DNA of 64,000 bases. Origin: Lachnospiraceae bacterium (GTDB lineage: Bacteria > Bacillota > Clostridia > Lachnospirales > Lachnospiraceae). Below the pieces are notes generated by a model. It was given only the letters and a program-made list of their open reading frames with translations, did not search any database and was not told the DNA's origin. The stretch lies in the NCBI GenBank assembly GCA_022792535.1, contig JAAWBG010000056.1, positions 1 to 64,000 of the forward strand, read 5' to 3'. The translations under genes and the position numbers were made by a program. Below are positions 16,330-25,143 of this stretch, in pieces; the first letter of the stretch is position 1, and every line of letters begins with the position of its first letter.

Positions 16330-18153
16330 TTATTTTTCTCTTCTTATTTCTTTACCAACATATTCTACTATAATTTTTTGATTTCTGAAATCTTCAAATA
16401 ATTCACACAGATAATATGCCTGTTCATACATAGTCAGGCATATTTTCTTTTCCATACGTTCTTTGATATAAGCCATTGTTATCAAATTTCTTCCTACTCT
16501 AACACCTATCCCCAATCTTAATGATTCTCTAATAGCTTCCTCAGCATACTCCATTGCTTGATCTAATTCATCAATCTCCTCCATACAGGAAGCCAGATTG
16601 CTTAAAACCATAAAATATTTCCGGTCACGATCTGCTCCTTTTAACTTTCCTCTGTGATAATAATCATATAATGAACGTAATATTTCCACCGCCTTCTGCG
16701 GCTTTCCCATGCTGCGATACAAGATTGCCAATTGATTCAACAAAGAGATCTCTATCTGAGTGGGTTGATAATACACTCTGAATCTCTCATCCTCTTTCTC
16801 AAGGGTTAATTCCAAAGCCTGTTCTACATTTTGGAACATTTTCTCTAAATTCCCATGATGCAGCTCGCGCTCTAAAACCGCCCGATTAAATGCCAGGTAC
16901 TGTTGATTTCTGATTTTTCTTCCGTCAATTTCCTGTTCAATCTCCTGCAGTTTCTTTTCTGCCTCTGCAAATTTTCCTAAAACAATCAAACGCTGCAGCT
17001 CTCTTCCTTTTTCCAATGTCTCAAATCTTTCCACATCAAAATAGGTATTGTAATATCCGATTTCTAATCCTAATTTCTGCATCAATTCATAGAAATGTTT
17101 TACCGTTGGATTCCGTTTTCCTGTCTCAATGCGAGATAATGTTTCCGGCGCACAGATTCCCTCGCTCAATTTCTCCTGTGACACTTTCTTACGCATTCTG
17201 GTATCACGCAGCAGCTCGTCAATTAACTGCTTTTCCCGAAAATCATTCCGTATCAGGGAAAGAGGGAATTTCTGTGTCTCTTTTTCTCCATATTCTTGTA
17301 TTACCTCTTCCAGAATCAAATACTGTTTCTTTCTCAGCTCCTGTTCGGGATGTACAGCCCCATGTTCTAAACAGTTCATTTCCATAGACAGAGCAGGAAA
17401 CAGCAAGCCAACAAAGCCGCATTTTACCTCTGAGTGGATCACTGCCTCACATTCTTCATAACACTCTCTCCACTGACCATTTTTCTGTCTGATCTGTGCC
17501 AAAAAATACCGTACCTGGCCCACACGTTTCTCTTTTTCTTCCTGATCTGTCACTTTCACTCTGATATAGTCCCACACGCATTCCAACAGTTCTTTTCCGC
17601 CTAATCCCACTTCCTCCTGGAGATAAGCATACATCATCAATAACTTTGTCTCTGTGTCGCTCATCCACAATTTTCTCAGCAGTCTTTCCCGAAACTTTGT
17701 AATATCTTCGTCAAAATCAGGCACTGTGGCCACCAATGCCTGAAGCACATGTTCTTTCGCTTTTTTGTAATCTTCCTGCCACAGCAAATACAATAGGGCA
17801 AATTGCCTGTGAATGTCCTGCTTTTTCAGAGAATTCCTTTCCTCTTCCTGTTCTAATTTCTTCAGTTCCTCCTCTGCCCGCTCATACTCTTTTAATGTCA
17901 TGGAAATCTCTATATTTCTTCGTTTCACAAAATACTCAAATTCCTCTAAAGTCAAAACAATTCCAATATTGTCAGATGCCCTTCCAAGACGCTGGCAGAT
18001 TGCCTGAAATGTCAAAATATCTGGACGCCTCTCCCCTGACTCCAGACGATACAAAGTTGCAACAGAGCAGATCCCTCTGCATAAATCCTCCTGTGATATA
18101 TATTTCTCTGTCCGCAAACTATAAACCATTCTTCCCAACTCTGTTGTTTTCAA
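16330..18153 (-). CDS. Tandem XRE-HTH / TPR regulator (RRNPP-like)
   Basis: A 607-aa protein with two similar halves. Residues 6-60 and about 312-365 are each XRE helix-turn-helix domains (ISQEDLCRGICSVATLYRLESG and VSQEKLSEGICAPETLSRIETG are clearly homologous). Each is followed by TPR-like helices, the second half containing obvious repeats (LLNQLAILYRSMGKPQKAVEIL). RRNPP regulators (Rgg, PlcR, PrgX) have one such HTH plus TPR, so this is a duplicated form. The start is TTG with GAGGGAG upstream. It ends against the peptide gene. By analogy it would bind the peptide in its TPR groove and control the divergent promoters near 16100. Confidence 0.8.
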   Translation of the reverse strand: MKTTELGRMVYSLRTEKYISQEDLCRGICSVATLYRLESGERRPDILTFQAICQRLGRASDNIGIVLTLEEFEYFVKRRNIEISMTLKEYERAEEELKKLEQEEERNSLKKQDIHRQFALLYLLWQEDYKKAKEHVLQALVATVPDFDEDITKFRERLLRKLWMSDTETKLLMMYAYLQEEVGLGGKELLECVWDYIRVKVTDQEEKEKRVGQVRYFLAQIRQKNGQWRECYEECEAVIHSEVKCGFVGLLFPALSMEMNCLEHGAVHPEQELRKKQYLILEEVIQEYGEKETQKFPLSLIRNDFREKQLIDELLRDTRMRKKVSQEKLSEGICAPETLSRIETGKRNPTVKHFYELMQKLGLEIGYYNTYFDVERFETLEKGRELQRLIVLGKFAEAEKKLQEIEQEIDGRKIRNQQYLAFNRAVLERELHHGNLEKMFQNVEQALELTLEKEDERFRVYYQPTQIEISLLNQLAILYRSMGKPQKAVEILRSLYDYYHRGKLKGADRDRKYFMVLSNLASCMEEIDELDQAMEYAEEAIRESLRLGIGVRVGRNLITMAYIKERMEKKICLTMYEQAYYLCELFEDFRNQKIIVEYVGKEIRREK

Positions 18154-18267
18154 ATTTTCTCCCTCTCTTTTCTCATTTGTCTATATTAGATCATAGCAAT
18201 CCAGTCCATCTTCATTGATGGATTTGATAACTTGTATCTTCGATTATATTTGGCCGCCCTGCGCCAA

Positions 18268-19287
18268 CTACCTCGTCATATCTCTTGCTTTCTCATAATC
18301 TTTTTGCTGGAGCCCCAATGCCTTGCATGCATCCTGCAATGTTAAATGCAGTGATTCCATCAGATTGTTTACACTGGCAACAATCTGAACTGCCCTTCCC
18401 CGTTCCAACCCTTCTTCTATTCCCTGTTCTATTCCTCTCTCTATTCCCTGTTCTATTCCTCTCTCTATTCCCTGTTCCAGAATACTCATTCCCAAACCAT
18501 CCATATAAGATACCTCCTTTTTCAATTCCTCATTATGGGAAAAATCTATATACTTTTGTACTGTATCCAAAAAATCTTTTTTATGGGGATAAAAGATAGC
18601 GCTTAAAAATTCCAGCAGATCATCTTTTTTCGGACATTCCGGACTCCCCAAACGAATGATTACTAAAGACAACAAGTCATAATCTTCTTTTCTGGGTCTG
18701 CATTCCCCTGAATTCTGAACATTCTGCATTTCATAATATGAAATACTATATTGTTCTTCTTTTGGAATATGATCTCTGCATATCCAGATGCTGTAGCATT
18801 TTTCAAGAGAACTGTAATCGGTTCGTTCTGTAGCAACTGATAACTGAGACCCAAGGCTGCGGGCTAAATAATAAATACCACGCTTTTCAATTGGATAACC
18901 TGGCCTGTAATTTTTCTGCGGTTCTAAGTCAATATGCAGATTGATCTGCACTTCCCCTGACTGCAGCGGATTCCTGGATGTAAACCGGAGATCAAAATTA
19001 GAAGTTTTCTCATTTAACTGGACAAACTCAATATTCTCTCCTTGTATTCTGGTATTGGTTCTTCCTGTTGTCACATCATCCTCTGAGGTAATGGAATCTG
19101 CCTCGATAAAATCCATAATCTCCTGCAGCGTATACGTCCTGTATTCTGCTACAACGCCTTTTAAAATCACTGCCAAAACCTCTTTATTCTTCAGTATCTC
19201 TTTACTGGCCGCGTCCATCCCCTGTATATCAGAAGTAATCTGAAAAGAATTCAAGACAGAAATACTCCCCTTTACTATATCTTTCAA
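18268..19287 (-). CDS. Rpn-family PD-(D/E)XK nuclease / putative transposase
   Basis: The 339-aa protein follows the Rpn/YhgA-like plan: an N-terminal nuclease-like region (ending around INLHIDLEPQKNYRPGYPIEKRGIYYLAR, with the D...E/QxQ-type core replaced by HIDLEPQ), a central helical region and a C-terminal Gly/Glu/Arg repeat (EQGIERG repeated about five times, 18410-18475). Rpn proteins promote RecA-independent recombination in E. coli; many Firmicute members are uncharacterised. The start is TTG with GGGGAAGGG. The repeats are encoded by a near-identical 24-bp tandem unit that may vary in number. Confidence 0.8.
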   Translation of the reverse strand: MKDIVKGSISVLNSFQITSDIQGMDAASKEILKNKEVLAVILKGVVAEYRTYTLQEIMDFIEADSITSEDDVTTGRTNTRIQGENIEFVQLNEKTSNFDLRFTSRNPLQSGEVQINLHIDLEPQKNYRPGYPIEKRGIYYLARSLGSQLSVATERTDYSSLEKCYSIWICRDHIPKEEQYSISYYEMQNVQNSGECRPRKEDYDLLSLVIIRLGSPECPKKDDLLEFLSAIFYPHKKDFLDTVQKYIDFSHNEELKKEVSYMDGLGMSILEQGIERGIEQGIERGIEQGIEEGLERGRAVQIVASVNNLMESLHLTLQDACKALGLQQKDYEKARDMTR

Positions 19288-19413
19288 ATAAATATCCCTT
19301 CCCCTCTGAATTAAAATATCTTTTTTCTATTATACCCTAATTTTCTGCTATTTCAATGAGTTTTCTGAAAACGTCTATTTTTTTATTTTACTTATCTTAA
19401 CAGAACAAATCAT

Positions 19414-19442
19414 TTGCCATTTGCCATTCTTTTCAGTATACT
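19414..19442 (+). promoter_or_regulatory. Promoter of the DtxR-family gene
   Basis: TTGCCA (19414-19419) and TATACT (19437-19442) have a 17-bp spacer, about 33 bp before the ATG. No TTAG-N6-CTAA site was seen in it. Confidence 0.6.
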
Positions 19443-19474
19443 AAGCATATATAAAAATAGAAGGAGTATTTATT

Positions 19475-19849
19475 ATGAAAAGCAATGAATCTGCAGAAAA
19501 TTATTTAGAAACCATTCTGATTTTAGGTCAAAGGCTCCCTGTGGTCCGTTCCATAGATGTGGCAGTGGAATTGGGGTTTAAAAAATCCAGCGTCAGCGTG
19601 GCTATGAAAAATTTAAGAGAAAAAGGATACATCACTGTCTCTAAGGCTGGATATATCTCTTTCACGGAATCTGGAAAAGAGATTGCAGATATGATTTATG
19701 AGCGCCATAATTTTCTCTCTGGCTGGCTGATCAGTTTAGGCGTAGACGAAAAAATTGCGGCAGAAGATGCCTGCCGCATGGAACATGTAATCAGCCGCGA
19801 AAGTTTCGCCGCCATCAAAAAAGCTGTGGAACATGATTTCTCTCTATGA
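19475..19849 (+). CDS. DtxR-family metal-dependent repressor
   Basis: The 124-aa protein has the DtxR/MntR fold: an N-terminal winged HTH (SAENYLETILIL ... VRSIDVAVELGFKKSSVSVAMKNLREKGYI) and a dimerisation/metal domain (YERHNFLSGWLISLGVDEKIAAEDACRMEHVIS), with Glu/Cys/His metal ligands in EDACRMEHVIS. It lacks the C-terminal SH3-like domain, as in MntR. It senses Fe2+ or Mn2+ and binds palindromes. The TTAG-N6-CTAA sites at feoA and feoB are plausible targets. AGGAG precedes the ATG; the 3' end overlaps the convergent GGDEF gene by 6 bp. Confidence 0.9.
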   Translation: MKSNESAENYLETILILGQRLPVVRSIDVAVELGFKKSSVSVAMKNLREKGYITVSKAGYISFTESGKEIADMIYERHNFLSGWLISLGVDEKIAAEDACRMEHVISRESFAAIKKAVEHDFSL

Positions 19850-21514
19850 TAACGATGCTGCTTCCTGCTTCATCACGAATTTTTCGTGATACATCATCTT
19901 ATCTGCCCGGCGCAGCGTATCTCCCAGATCATAATCCACTTGATTGTCATATAACTTATAACCACAGGCAATCTGCATCGGAAATTCCCCTGGATTGCTC
20001 TGATTACATTTATCTACTTCCACCTTTAATTTCTGTACCCGTTTTTTACACTCTTCCACAGAAACCCCTTTTAGAAGAACGCAGAACTCATCTCCGCCCA
20101 TCCGATAACATTTTCCAATATCTCCAAACACTTTCTCAATCAGGTTTGCACTGTACAAAATGTAACGGTCTCCCTTTTCGTGTCCTAGTGTGTCATTGCA
20201 TTTCTTCAAATTGTTCAAGTCAAACATAACTACAATACAGTTATCTGGAGTAAAATCCCGCTGCCCTATATATTCTGCATATGCAGTACGATTAAAAATT
20301 CCTGTCAATTGATCATGATAGGCCATTTCCTCATACCTTTTGGCCTGCATTCCAATTGCCATCAATCTCTTCGTCTCTTTTACAGATCTGACTCCTAATA
20401 CCGTAATATACGTCAGGAAACCAAACATTCCAAGAATCATCATAGAGGTTCCATTCGAAACATAATATGCGATAATATCTACTGCCATTCCTGCAATACA
20501 GGCGCAGGCGCATCCCAGCAATGTTTTCAGATTCTTATTCCACCCAACAGTACGCAGCTCCCACACAGTCATGGCAATAAACACCAATACTAAAAATACC
20601 ATGGAAGCATGAGACATCCACAAAGTCTGCCTTAAATCTGCTCTCCCATTGATCTGTAAAATAAGAGCTATCCCAGAGACCACAAGACTCACGCCGCAGG
20701 GTAAATACCACAGGATACTATCTTTCGTTGAGAATAATTCTTTCACATACAAACTAAAGGGAATCACCACCAGCATCAACGTTAAAAACGGAATATTTGC
20801 CAGAGGAATAGAAAATGGAAAAAACAGAGACATGGAAGAAAGATCCGTCATCTTCCATAGTCCAATGTTAAAAGAAAACATTCCCAGCATTAACAGACTC
20901 TTATCCACCTCTGAATTGTGATAATTAGCCAATGTGAAAAAAATAAACACAATCCCCATTACGATAGCTGCAAGGCTTAAGACAAAGGGAAACAGATCTC
21001 CTTTTATAATCTTTACCCAGATTCCATATTTCGATCCCACATAGAATTCCGGAACAATATTTCTAGAACTTTCATATACCGGGCTTAACACTACCTGAAT
21101 CTCTTTTCCCACATCTTCTTGATTAATTAGGATTGTATTCCAATTGCTCCCAGGAGTCTTTCCAAACACATTACTTCCCTTAGGACGCAGCAAATAAACT
21201 TGTTCTCCGTCTATATAAGTCTCAACATTCTGATGCAGGCTATAAAAAATCAGACTGCTCCCACCCTTAAACACTTCAGAGATCCGCATGGTATACACGT
21301 CACGTACTCCCAAGGGCGCACTGTCGTCTGTAACATGGCTGAATTCATAGTCCTTGAACTTATAATACCCTGTATCCATCTGTTTGTGAATGACCTGGTT
21401 GCTGATATTTGCACATAGGTAGAGAAAAAAGAAAAATACGACCCCAACGCAAGCTGCATATAAACCAGGCACCATACACCTGATCTTTTCTTTCCATTTC
21501 ATATCAAACCCCAC
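19844..21514 (-). CDS. Diguanylate cyclase with 7TM sensor
   Basis: The 556-aa protein has one N-terminal membrane span, an extracytoplasmic domain of about 130 residues, seven further spans (about 175-375, 7TMR-DISM type) and a C-terminal GGDEF domain with an intact MGGDEFCVLL active site near 472, preceded by the DxLTGIFNR opening. It should make c-di-GMP. The HD-GYP gene ends 18 bp upstream on the same strand, so synthesis and breakdown enzymes form one operon. The start may be GTG at 21514 or ATG at 21502. Confidence 0.92.
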   Translation of the reverse strand: MGFDMKWKEKIRCMVPGLYAACVGVVFFFFLYLCANISNQVIHKQMDTGYYKFKDYEFSHVTDDSAPLGVRDVYTMRISEVFKGGSSLIFYSLHQNVETYIDGEQVYLLRPKGSNVFGKTPGSNWNTILINQEDVGKEIQVVLSPVYESSRNIVPEFYVGSKYGIWVKIIKGDLFPFVLSLAAIVMGIVFIFFTLANYHNSEVDKSLLMLGMFSFNIGLWKMTDLSSMSLFFPFSIPLANIPFLTLMLVVIPFSLYVKELFSTKDSILWYLPCGVSLVVSGIALILQINGRADLRQTLWMSHASMVFLVLVFIAMTVWELRTVGWNKNLKTLLGCACACIAGMAVDIIAYYVSNGTSMMILGMFGFLTYITVLGVRSVKETKRLMAIGMQAKRYEEMAYHDQLTGIFNRTAYAEYIGQRDFTPDNCIVVMFDLNNLKKCNDTLGHEKGDRYILYSANLIEKVFGDIGKCYRMGGDEFCVLLKGVSVEECKKRVQKLKVEVDKCNQSNPGEFPMQIACGYKLYDNQVDYDLGDTLRRADKMMYHEKFVMKQEAASLS

Positions 21515-21532
21515 TATATCTTCAAGATTCCC

Positions 21533-22639
21533 TTATTTTATGATGATGCTGGCACACCCCATGTCCTCTGCCAAATGATACACTTTCCCTGACTTCAGTC
21601 CAACCACCGTAGGCCGTAAAATATAACCAGGTTTATTTGCAACAACCTTTGCCTTTTCCCCATTACTCAATTCCACAATACAGTCTACGGGATAAAGAAT
21701 CACACTTTCCATAAAGCTTTTCATAACATCAATATCCAGCTCCCCTGTCATAGACATAATCATCTCAACTGCATCTCTCTGAGAATATGCTTTCTTATAC
21801 ACACGTTCTGTCACTAAAGCATCATAAATATCTGCCACAGACAAAATCCTGGCAAATAAGTGAATCTTTTCCTTGGTTACCCCCATGGGATAACCTTTGC
21901 CATTTATTTTCTCATGATGCTGCAGCACTCCCATGGAAATCGGTTCTGAAATATCGTCCTTTTCTTTCAGAATTCCATAGCCAAACAAACTGTGCTTCTT
22001 CATAATGGCAAATTCCTCATCTGTCAATTTCCCTGCTTTGTTCAAAATCTCATTGGGAATTTTAGATTTACCCACATCATGTAAAAGCCCGGAAATCCCA
22101 ATATCATAAACTTCTTTATCAGAAAGTCCATGCTTTTTTCCTACAATCATCCCCATGGTGGCCACATCTACGCTGTGTTTAAAGGTATATTCATCGCTTA
22201 CTTTCAAAGCGCTGATATCTACAGCAATTGCTTCATTATCTGTGATCGCTTTCATCAAATCCCGTGTAATGCTGTTCGTGGTATCTGCAAAATCTGCCGC
22301 ATCGGTGTTCCTGTACAAAAACTGAATGCCTTCTGATACTCTCTGTTTCACACTTTCTGATAATTTGACCTTCGCAGGATCTGCCACTCTGCTTTTCTCA
22401 ATCACCTTTTGAACTTGTTCTGGAATCTCCGGCTCCATCTTATTCTGATCTTCTGGATCTTCCTCACCCTCTCTGATATAAACACCCATAATCCCCATTT
22501 TCAAAAGAGATTCTATCAGATAATCATCCAGCGGCGCTCCCCGTGCAATCAACACTCTTCCAGACCTGTCCACGATGGCCTGATCTATTCTCATTCCTTC
22601 TTTTAATCTTCTTGTACTTGTATAAATTCTTCTTACCAA
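21533..22639 (-). CDS. HD-GYP domain phosphodiesterase
   Basis: The 368-aa cytosolic protein has an N-terminal region of about 110 residues (RIYTSTRRLKEGMRIDQAI) and an HD-GYP domain with GLLHDVGKSKIP near 188 and HHEKINGKGYP near 241. It is predicted to hydrolyse c-di-GMP. The start is TTG after GGGGAAAG. It is first in an operon with the GGDEF gene. Confidence 0.92.
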   Translation of the reverse strand: MVRRIYTSTRRLKEGMRIDQAIVDRSGRVLIARGAPLDDYLIESLLKMGIMGVYIREGEEDPEDQNKMEPEIPEQVQKVIEKSRVADPAKVKLSESVKQRVSEGIQFLYRNTDAADFADTTNSITRDLMKAITDNEAIAVDISALKVSDEYTFKHSVDVATMGMIVGKKHGLSDKEVYDIGISGLLHDVGKSKIPNEILNKAGKLTDEEFAIMKKHSLFGYGILKEKDDISEPISMGVLQHHEKINGKGYPMGVTKEKIHLFARILSVADIYDALVTERVYKKAYSQRDAVEMIMSMTGELDIDVMKSFMESVILYPVDCIVELSNGEKAKVVANKPGYILRPTVVGLKSGKVYHLAEDMGCASIIIK

Positions 22640-22760
22640 CGAACTTTCCCCACTTTATTCTTCATTTATGGTATCTGACGTTATTATACGATATTTTTCT
22701 GCCAATTCCAACAAAAAAACGCAATCTTATGACAAAAATTGGAAACCGTCCGAATAAAAA

Positions 22761-24779
22761 CTATTTTTTCGTTTTCACCGTTTTTACTTTAGACCAATCA
22801 GAATAAATTTTCATAGGCTTTCCATTAACTTTCACTGTCTTGTAAGTACGTATCCTGATATAATATTTTTTCTTTGCCTTTTGCCTGGAAATCTTTTTTG
22901 ACACAGTTCTGTTATTTTTCACAGTGAAAGCCTTGGTATATTTCTTAGAAAACTTACTATTCGTGGAATACTGAATCTCATATCCCGTTGTCTGGCTGCT
23001 CTGCCTCTTCCACTTTACCAAAAAACCTTTAGACTTGGCTGAAAGTCCGGTGATACTGGTCTTCTTGGGCACAATAGTAAAAGTCTTTTTCCATGTTCCG
23101 CTGTAATCTCCTCTAAAGCTCAAAATCACCGCGGCCTGTCCCACCTGGACATTATTCTGATAGGAAAGCTGATACTGTCCGCTTCCAATCTTCCTTCCAG
23201 TTCTATCTACAATTGTCACAGCCGGTTTCTGACTCTTTCCATTGTAAAGAATTCTGCTTCCGGAAAGGGATATCTTATGAATGCGTGGGATCACTTTTTG
23301 CTCTGCAATTTTTCCGCAGCTGCATTTTTTTATTCTAAGTCCATCTCTCTTAGTCGTTGCCTTTCGAACTGTCAGCATATAAGTATGAACATGAACTGGA
23401 GGCTGAGGTTTTTCCTCCTCTGGCGGCGTCACTACCGGCGGCTTTTCTTCTTCCGGCGGCGTCACTACCGGCGGCTTTTCTTCTTCCGGCGGCTCCTCAT
23501 AATCTTTCAGCCAGCAGGCGGTCCAAGCGCCATCCCGATAATTTAACTGCTGCCCATTTTCAATGATCCTTTCAGCAACTGCAAAATTGCTGCGCACTGC
23601 CTTTGCCGGGTCTGCCGTAATATAAGTTCTTCCAGCCAGAAATGTCTGCGGAAGTACCCGCAAACCAGACTGAAATTGTGTGGTTCCTGACACCTGTCCC
23701 TGAATAGACAAAATACCGCTTTTATTCAGTACAAGGATTCCTCTCTGCTCTTCAGGATCGCTTACCCCTGTAAAATTCCCTTTGATAAGGGTGTCTATCC
23801 CGCTGTTCAGATCCAGGCAGCCGCCATTTTGCAGCGTGACATTGCCCAGACTGTTGATTGTGGATGCAACAGACAGACAAGCCTCATCCATTACCAGACT
23901 GCCAATGCCTTCTGTCTCTGCATTCCGAAGAGAAAGTCGGCATAACGTTAAAGTTGTCTCCTGATTTCCCAAAAATTTTACTGTTTTTCCATATTCCTCT
24001 ATACCGGCCCCTGTCAGGCAGATGGAAGCCCGGCTATTTTGACTGGCATCCACGTAATCTCTGACAATCGCCATCCCATCCAGATTCAGCTGTGCATTTC
24101 CTGTATAGGATACATTTCCTTCTGTTCCTGCTCCATGCCCCAAATAAATTGCCTGAAACATGGTCTCGCTGTTGGAATTTTTCACGGTCAGAGCTGCATT
24201 GCTTCCATTTACCGTTCCTGGATAGCCTCCTGCGTACACAGAGGGCAGCAGTTCTTTTTCTGTACCGCCGAGAGGTCCCTGACTGCCGTCGCTGCCTTCT
24301 AAGTAGGTTTTCACATTATCCAGAGTCAGGCTGTGTCCCGCCAGAAAAATCTCCCGATGAGGCACGCTTCCTAAAGCATCACTGGAAGTAAAAGTTAATT
24401 TTATATTCTGAAAGACAACGCCGTCCCCCTCTATCTGAATGGGATTTCTGGTACTAATACTTGCGCCTTCTGTTCCCTGTATCAAAGTTCCTGCAGGAAT
24501 CTTAATGGGACGCATCCGGCCATTGGCTTCTGCTTCCTCACTGATCACAAAATCCCTCGTTACCACAATAGGGCTCTGTCTATTCTCCAGGGCGGACAGA
24601 AATTCTTTGTCCGTGGCAACAGACACCCCTGACGACCGGCCAATCTCATGGGAAACATTTTTCTGATTCTGCTCCGGAATCATCTCCTGGTTCTGAGCCA
24701 GCGCTGTCTCTGGCATTCCTGTAAATAGTACTGCACCTGCAAGTAAAACCGTTAAAATCTTCTTACCTCCGCTTTTCAT
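22761..24779 (-). CDS. Secreted pectate-lyase-fold protein with Pro/Glu spacer
   Basis: The 672-aa protein has a signal peptide (KKILTVLLAGAVLFTGMPETALAQ region). Residues about 50-400 resemble a right-handed beta-helix: a DFVISEEAEANGRMRPIKI opening and repeated short strands with Asn and Gly turns. A spacer of three PPEEEKPPVVT-type units follows (about 430-465), then a FN3/Ig-like basic C-terminus (KKTSITGLSAKSKGFLVKWKRQ ... GYEIQYSTNSKF). No LPxTG anchor is seen. It is probably an extracellular adhesin or carbohydrate-binding protein; no catalytic residues were identified. Confidence 0.75.
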   Translation of the reverse strand: MKSGGKKILTVLLAGAVLFTGMPETALAQNQEMIPEQNQKNVSHEIGRSSGVSVATDKEFLSALENRQSPIVVTRDFVISEEAEANGRMRPIKIPAGTLIQGTEGASISTRNPIQIEGDGVVFQNIKLTFTSSDALGSVPHREIFLAGHSLTLDNVKTYLEGSDGSQGPLGGTEKELLPSVYAGGYPGTVNGSNAALTVKNSNSETMFQAIYLGHGAGTEGNVSYTGNAQLNLDGMAIVRDYVDASQNSRASICLTGAGIEEYGKTVKFLGNQETTLTLCRLSLRNAETEGIGSLVMDEACLSVASTINSLGNVTLQNGGCLDLNSGIDTLIKGNFTGVSDPEEQRGILVLNKSGILSIQGQVSGTTQFQSGLRVLPQTFLAGRTYITADPAKAVRSNFAVAERIIENGQQLNYRDGAWTACWLKDYEEPPEEEKPPVVTPPEEEKPPVVTPPEEEKPQPPVHVHTYMLTVRKATTKRDGLRIKKCSCGKIAEQKVIPRIHKISLSGSRILYNGKSQKPAVTIVDRTGRKIGSGQYQLSYQNNVQVGQAAVILSFRGDYSGTWKKTFTIVPKKTSITGLSAKSKGFLVKWKRQSSQTTGYEIQYSTNSKFSKKYTKAFTVKNNRTVSKKISRQKAKKKYYIRIRTYKTVKVNGKPMKIYSDWSKVKTVKTKK

Positions 24780-24960
24780 CTCGTCTCTCCTTTTGTTACT
24801 GCGGTTTTCCTATGGCACTGAACACCCAATAATATCATAAATTTGCTAATATTATAACTTAGGATTTGATATTGCGCAATCAGATTTTGAATACTTGAAA
24901 AATGAAATATTCCGTGATAAAATTACTAATATCTGCAAAATCTTTTGTTTTTATTTTTTA

Positions 24961-25096
24961 CTTTTTAGGATTCGGGTGTCAAAAGAGTGCGGCGCACCCG
25001 CTCTATCCCATATATTGATGTGCAAACTTGTTTGCAATAACAATATATGGGATGAGCGTAGCACCAAAGGTGCTTTTGACACCCGAATCTTTTTAG
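24961..25096. mobile_element. Cloverleaf MITE-like element, copy B, with 8-bp target duplication
   Basis: The outer 17-bp perfect terminal repeat GATTCGGGTGTCAAAAG (24969-24985) pairs with 25073-25089 and encloses the same three hairpins as copy A. Direct repeat CTTTTTAG at 24961-24968 and 25089-25096 flanks it. Paired changes relative to copy A preserve the stems (GCAAGC/GCTTGC to GCAAAC/GTTTGC; GCGCC/GGCGC to GCACC/GGTGC; ACTC/GAGT to GCTC/GAGC; TACC/GGTA to TCCC/GGGA). It precedes the chemoreceptor gene. Confidence 0.85.
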
Positions 25097-25143
25097 CAGA
25101 GTAATTCACTCTGAAATTTTAATTTTATTACAGGGGGAATGAT

